From positions 1,907,501-1,971,500 of the forward strand of contig NZ_CP086380.1 in NCBI RefSeq assembly GCF_020889625.1: a DNA stretch of 64,000 nt, in the 5' to 3' direction. Shown one piece after another: positions 60,912 to 64,000 of the stretch; positions within the stretch are counted from its first letter, which is position 1; every line of letters starts with the position of its first letter. The notes under the pieces were generated by a model, which saw nothing but the letters and a program-made list of their open reading frames with translations, did no database searches and had not been told where the DNA came from. A program made the position numbers and the translations under genes. This DNA comes from Deinococcus radiophilus (lineage in GTDB: Bacteria > Deinococcota > Deinococci > Deinococcales > Deinococcaceae).

Positions 60912-61925
60912 TTACTGCTGGCTCAGCCAGTCCTGCGCCACTTTGGCGGCGTCTTCTCCATTCACGGCGATTCGGCCATTCAACTCGGCCAGGGTGGTTT
61001 CATTCAGTCCGGCGAAGATGGGATTCATGATGTCCGCAATCTGAGGAAATTTGTTTAAGGTTTCCTCGCGTACGGTCAGCGCCGGCTGGTACACCGCCAC
61101 GGCACCCTCGGGGTCGGTCAGGGCAACCAGCCCCAGGGCACCGATGGCACCGTCGGTCCCGTAGGCCATCGCCGCGTTCACACCGCTGGTTCCCTGTGCA
61201 GCGGCAGTTTCGGTCTGGGTGGTGTTCCCACCCGGTACGATGACCAGTTGCTCAGGCGTCAGCTCAAAACCGTAAGTGGCTTCAAAGGCCTTGAGTGCGT
61301 CGTCGCGGTCCACGAATTCCTGACTGGCTGCCAGCTTGACTGCGCCTCCGTCATTCACCCAGCGGGCGAAGTCGGCCATGGTGGCCAGGCTATTTTCTTC
61401 GGCCAGTGCCTGTGGCACGGCGACGGCCCAGGTGTTGTTGGCCGGGGCACGGTCCAGCCAAATGATGCCATTTTCGGCGTCCAGCTCCTTGACAGTGGTA
61501 TAAGCCTGCTCGGCGTCGCGGCTGACGGCATCGTCAATGGTCGCACCCGCTTCGTTCAGGATGTAAATGGCACTTCCGGTGTATTCGGGGTACAGGTCAA
61601 TTTCGCCCTGCTCCAGTGCGGCGCGGACCACATTGGTGGCCCCGGTGCTGCATTTGTCATTGACGGTGAACCCAGCGTCAATCAGGCTTAGTTTGGTGAT
61701 CTGGCACAGCAAGGCACCTTCGGTGTCAATCTTGCTTCCTACTGTTACGGTTCCGGCTTCCGCCGCGTTCTGGGCCTGGGTGGTGTCAGCCGGTGCATTG
61801 TCCGTTTCGGTCGTGGTTGCGGGGGTCTGGGTGGTCTGAAGAGCGTCATCCTGCGGAGCGCAGCCAGCCAGCAGGGTGGCTGTAAGGGCCAGGAGAGGCA
61901 GCCGGGAGAGGGGGGCAGTGTTCAT
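60912..61925 (-). CDS. Osmoprotectant/quaternary amine ABC transporter, binding lipoprotein
   Basis: 337 aa OpuCC/OsmX-type SBP. Lipobox LLAGCA, a Thr/Ala-rich linker, and then VTVGSKIDTEGALLCQITKLSLIDAGF and DLYPEYTGSAIYILNEAG, the family block. GGAGG four nt before ATG 61925. Divergent from the permease/ATPase genes, which probably share control in the 224-bp gap. Confidence 0.9.
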   Translation of the reverse strand: MNTAPLSRLPLLALTATLLAGCAPQDDALQTTQTPATTTETDNAPADTTQAQNAAEAGTVTVGSKIDTEGALLCQITKLSLIDAGFTVNDKCSTGATNVVRAALEQGEIDLYPEYTGSAIYILNEAGATIDDAVSRDAEQAYTTVKELDAENGIIWLDRAPANNTWAVAVPQALAEENSLATMADFARWVNDGGAVKLAASQEFVDRDDALKAFEATYGFELTPEQLVIVPGGNTTQTETAAAQGTSGVNAAMAYGTDGAIGALGLVALTDPEGAVAVYQPALTVREETLNKFPQIADIMNPIFAGLNETTLAELNGRIAVNGEDAAKVAQDWLSQQ

Positions 61926-62149
61926 GATTCCTCCAGGGGCAGAGTGGAATGGGGCGAGAGATGACGCGGGTAGCTGGCCTGAGATCGGGGTGGGTTTTGC
62001 CACGGATAGACCAACTGCGGCAGCGGTCATGTGACGTAGTGGCCTACTGCGTCCAAAGTACGGCGCAGAGCCCGGCCAGGAGCGCAGTGTTAAAGCCTTA
62101 CTAACGTGGCTGCCGATTTGCCGCCGTATACCCGACCTACAGTGGATGG

Positions 62150-63553
62150 ATGAACCGCTCCCGCCCTGCTCCCATTGTCCTGCTGGGTGCGGCGCTGGGG
62201 CTGCTGGCCCTGTTGCTGCCCTGGGTCAGTTTTCGTGAGAACCGACTGGTGCAGGGCGAGGGCCTCAACCTGTTGACGACTGGGCAAGCCCTGGCCTGGC
62301 TGCTCCCTAGCTTATGGGTCGCCCTGGGTGCCGCTGCACTGTGGCTGCAGCGGGGGCGCGGTTGGGTTGGGACAGTTCTCTTTGTGTTGATCTGCGCAGC
62401 GGCCAGCATGTTGCTGGGGGGCGCCGCTCTAGCGCTGGTGAATGCAGAGCAGCCGCTGGCCCGTGTCTCTCCGGCGGGTGGATTCTGGCTGACGGTGGCA
62501 GCACTGTATGTGACAGGCTTCGGTGTATCCCGCTGGGCCCAGGGGCCGGCCCGCTGGGCTGGGTGGCTAGGGGCCGCCGCCTTCGCGCTGATGCCCTTGG
62601 TGGGCTGGTGGCGCGAGCTGGGGTTGGCACAGGAATACGCCAATATCGCCTCGGCTTTCTGGCCGCAGTTGGGGATGCACCTGGCCCTCAGTCTGACCGC
62701 CCTGCTGCTGGCACTCATCCTGGGGTTGCCGCTGGGTCTGGCCGCTGCCCGCAATGAGCGGCTCTCCGGCGGGGTGCTGGGCGTGGCGGGTTTCTTGCAG
62801 ACCATTCCCTCGGTGGCACTGTTCGGGTTGTTGCTGCCAGTCTTCGCGGCGCTGGGACGGGACACCACCTTGGGCGCCTATCTGACCTGGGCGGGCGGCG
62901 CCTTGCTGCTGGGAGGGCTGCTGCAGCGCTTCTTCGGTCACCGCTTGCTGGGCTTGTTGGGTGGCTTGCTGGGCTTGCTCGGAGTTCAAGCGCTGCTGCT
63001 GCTTATAGGCCTGACCGTGATTGGCGTACTGGAAAGGACCTGGTCAGGTGCGCCGGGGCTGGGGGCTGCTGCCTGGTCACTGGGTGCGCCGCTCTCCACC
63101 TGGGGCATTCGGGGGATTGGGGCGGCTCCCGCGCTGCTGGCACTGACCATCTACGCCCTGCTGCCTATTGTGACCAACACCTTCGTGGGCCTGCGCTCCG
63201 TGCCGCCGGGCCTGATTGACGCGGCCCGCGGCCTGGGCATGACACCGGGCCAGATTCTGCGCCGGGCCGAGTGGCCCATTGCTCTGCCGTTCGTTATGGA
63301 AGGGGTGCGGGCGGCGCTGGTGCTGACCTTCGGAATCACGACCATTGCGCCGCTGATCGGAGCGGGAGGCTTGGGCTTTTTCATTCAGCGTGGCGTGGAG
63401 GGCAATGTGCCGGACCTGGTCCTGTTGGGGGCACTGCCTATCGTGCTGATCGCACTGCTCCTGAGCGGCGTGGTGGCCTGGTTGGGGGAACGCCTGACGC
63501 CACCAGGTCTACGCGCTGAACCTGAAGTGGTGGGCCAGGGAGGGCCGATATGA
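62150..63553 (+). CDS. Osmoprotectant ABC transporter permease, long form
   Basis: 467 aa with about 11 hydrophobic segments: an N-terminal extension of some 180 residues and a C-terminal OpuCB-type domain with LGMTPGQILRRAEWPIALPFVMEGVRAALVL (EAA loop). The extension is not present in standard OpuCB (about 210 aa). TACAGT (62138-62143) lies six nt before the ATG. Overlaps the ATPase gene by 4 nt. Confidence 0.9.
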   Translation: MNRSRPAPIVLLGAALGLLALLLPWVSFRENRLVQGEGLNLLTTGQALAWLLPSLWVALGAAALWLQRGRGWVGTVLFVLICAAASMLLGGAALALVNAEQPLARVSPAGGFWLTVAALYVTGFGVSRWAQGPARWAGWLGAAAFALMPLVGWWRELGLAQEYANIASAFWPQLGMHLALSLTALLLALILGLPLGLAAARNERLSGGVLGVAGFLQTIPSVALFGLLLPVFAALGRDTTLGAYLTWAGGALLLGGLLQRFFGHRLLGLLGGLLGLLGVQALLLLIGLTVIGVLERTWSGAPGLGAAAWSLGAPLSTWGIRGIGAAPALLALTIYALLPIVTNTFVGLRSVPPGLIDAARGLGMTPGQILRRAEWPIALPFVMEGVRAALVLTFGITTIAPLIGAGGLGFFIQRGVEGNVPDLVLLGALPIVLIALLLSGVVAWLGERLTPPGLRAEPEVVGQGGPI

Positions 63554-64000
63554 TCGAATTCAGAGATGTAACCAAACAGTTTCCTGGCGGCCCGGAAGTG
63601 CTGCGTGGCATTACCCTAGCGGTGCCAGAGGGTGAACTGGTCGTGCTGATCGGCCCCAGCGGTAGCGGTAAAAGCACGCTGATGCGTCTGGTGAACCGCC
63701 TGATTGAACCCACCTCCGGCAGTGTTTGGGTGGATGGGCGGGATGTGGCGAGTGCAGATGTGGTCGCGCTGCGGCGCAACATCGGCTACGTGATTCAGAG
63801 CGTGGGTCTCTTTCCGCACCTGACCGTGGCACAGAACGTGGAGCTGGTTCCTAGCATTTCAGGTGTGCCTGCTGCCCAGCGTCGCCGCCGCGCCGAAGAA
63901 CTGCTGGCCCTGATGGACCTGGACCCCGCCAGCTACGCCGAACGCTATCCCCGGCAACTGTCGGGTGGGCAGCAACAGCGGGTTGGCATTGCCCGTGCCC
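63550..64000 (+). CDS. Osmoprotectant ABC transporter ATP-binding protein (partial)
   Basis: Runs off the window end; 150 codons are seen. Walker [11 protein letters not shown]-loop VIQSVGLFPHLTVAQN and signature [14 protein letters not shown] match OpuCA-type proteins. Start ATG 63550 overlaps the permease stop. Confidence 0.93.
   Translation, partial: MIEFRDVTKQFPGGPEVLRGITLAVPEGELVVLIGPSGSGKSTLMRLVNRLIEPTSGSVWVDGRDVASADVVALRRNIGYVIQSVGLFPHLTVAQNVELVPSISGVPAAQRRRRAEELLALMDLDPASYAERYPRQLSGGQQQRVGIARA

Overview
The window looks like a chromosomal segment around the replication origin of a Deinococcus-type bacterium. Evidence: a dnaA - oriC - dnaN block followed by eno and pyk; high GC with short gaps; two bacillithiol-type (BshB-like) deacetylases; a DnaA-box-rich origin; an IrrE/ImmA-like metallopeptidase behind an XRE repressor; and at least 25 genes whose start codon lies 5-8 nt after a TANNNT -10 box, the leaderless-mRNA architecture known from Deinococcus deserti. 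No CRISPR array, rRNA operon or complete insertion sequence was seen.

Layout. 0.1-9.4 kb: cell wall (dacB, M23 peptidase, VanW), nucleotide clean-up (rdgB), a decayed DUF3885 gene, SufE, rhodanese, PdxY, a lipoprotein sugar dehydrogenase and a histidine phosphatase. 9.4-16.5 kb: fatty-acid-type enoyl-CoA hydratase and SDR, an EEP-family membrane protein, the de novo NAD operon nadB-nadC-nadA, and two unknown genes. 16.6-26.2 kb: a pseudouridine synthase-like protein lacking the catalytic Asp, M20 amidohydrolase, cyclophilin, BshB1-like deacetylase, CorA, YidC, L32, UbiE/MenG, Kbl and a small HTH protein. 26.5-35.3 kb: GNAT proteins, an aminotransferase fused to an alpha/beta hydrolase behind a structured leader, a 29-bp tandem repeat, a glutamine-type ABC transporter and a prepilin peptidase. 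35.4-38.1 kb: BshB2-like deacetylase and a three-gene module (XRE repressor, IrrE-like protease, holin-like membrane protein) with two matching palindromes, both overlapping promoters. 38.1-48.6 kb: methylmalonyl-CoA mutase, rpe-comB, carboxynorspermidine decarboxylase, alkyltransferase-like protein, anchored cytochrome c, aldolase, phosphoesterases and glycogen synthase. 48.7-55.2 kb: two tRNAs, dnaA (apparent ATT start), oriC, dnaN, eno, pyk. 55.3-64 kb: tyrS with a terminator-like leader, the MOSC-NUDIX-TrmK operon, agmatine deiminase, a secreted protein, an HTH protein and a divergent osmoprotectant ABC transporter cut by the window end.

The most unusual signals are: (1) a 75-bp dispersed repeat in three copies, each carrying a consensus promoter (TTGACG-N17-TATAGT) that runs straight into an intrinsic terminator, so it could make only a tiny RNA of about 30 nt; (2) the XRE/IrrE-like/holin-like module with shared operators, a possible stress- or phage-triggered switch separate from the classic IrrE-DdrO pair; (3) the aminotransferase-hydrolase fusion; (4) an ATT start codon for dnaA.
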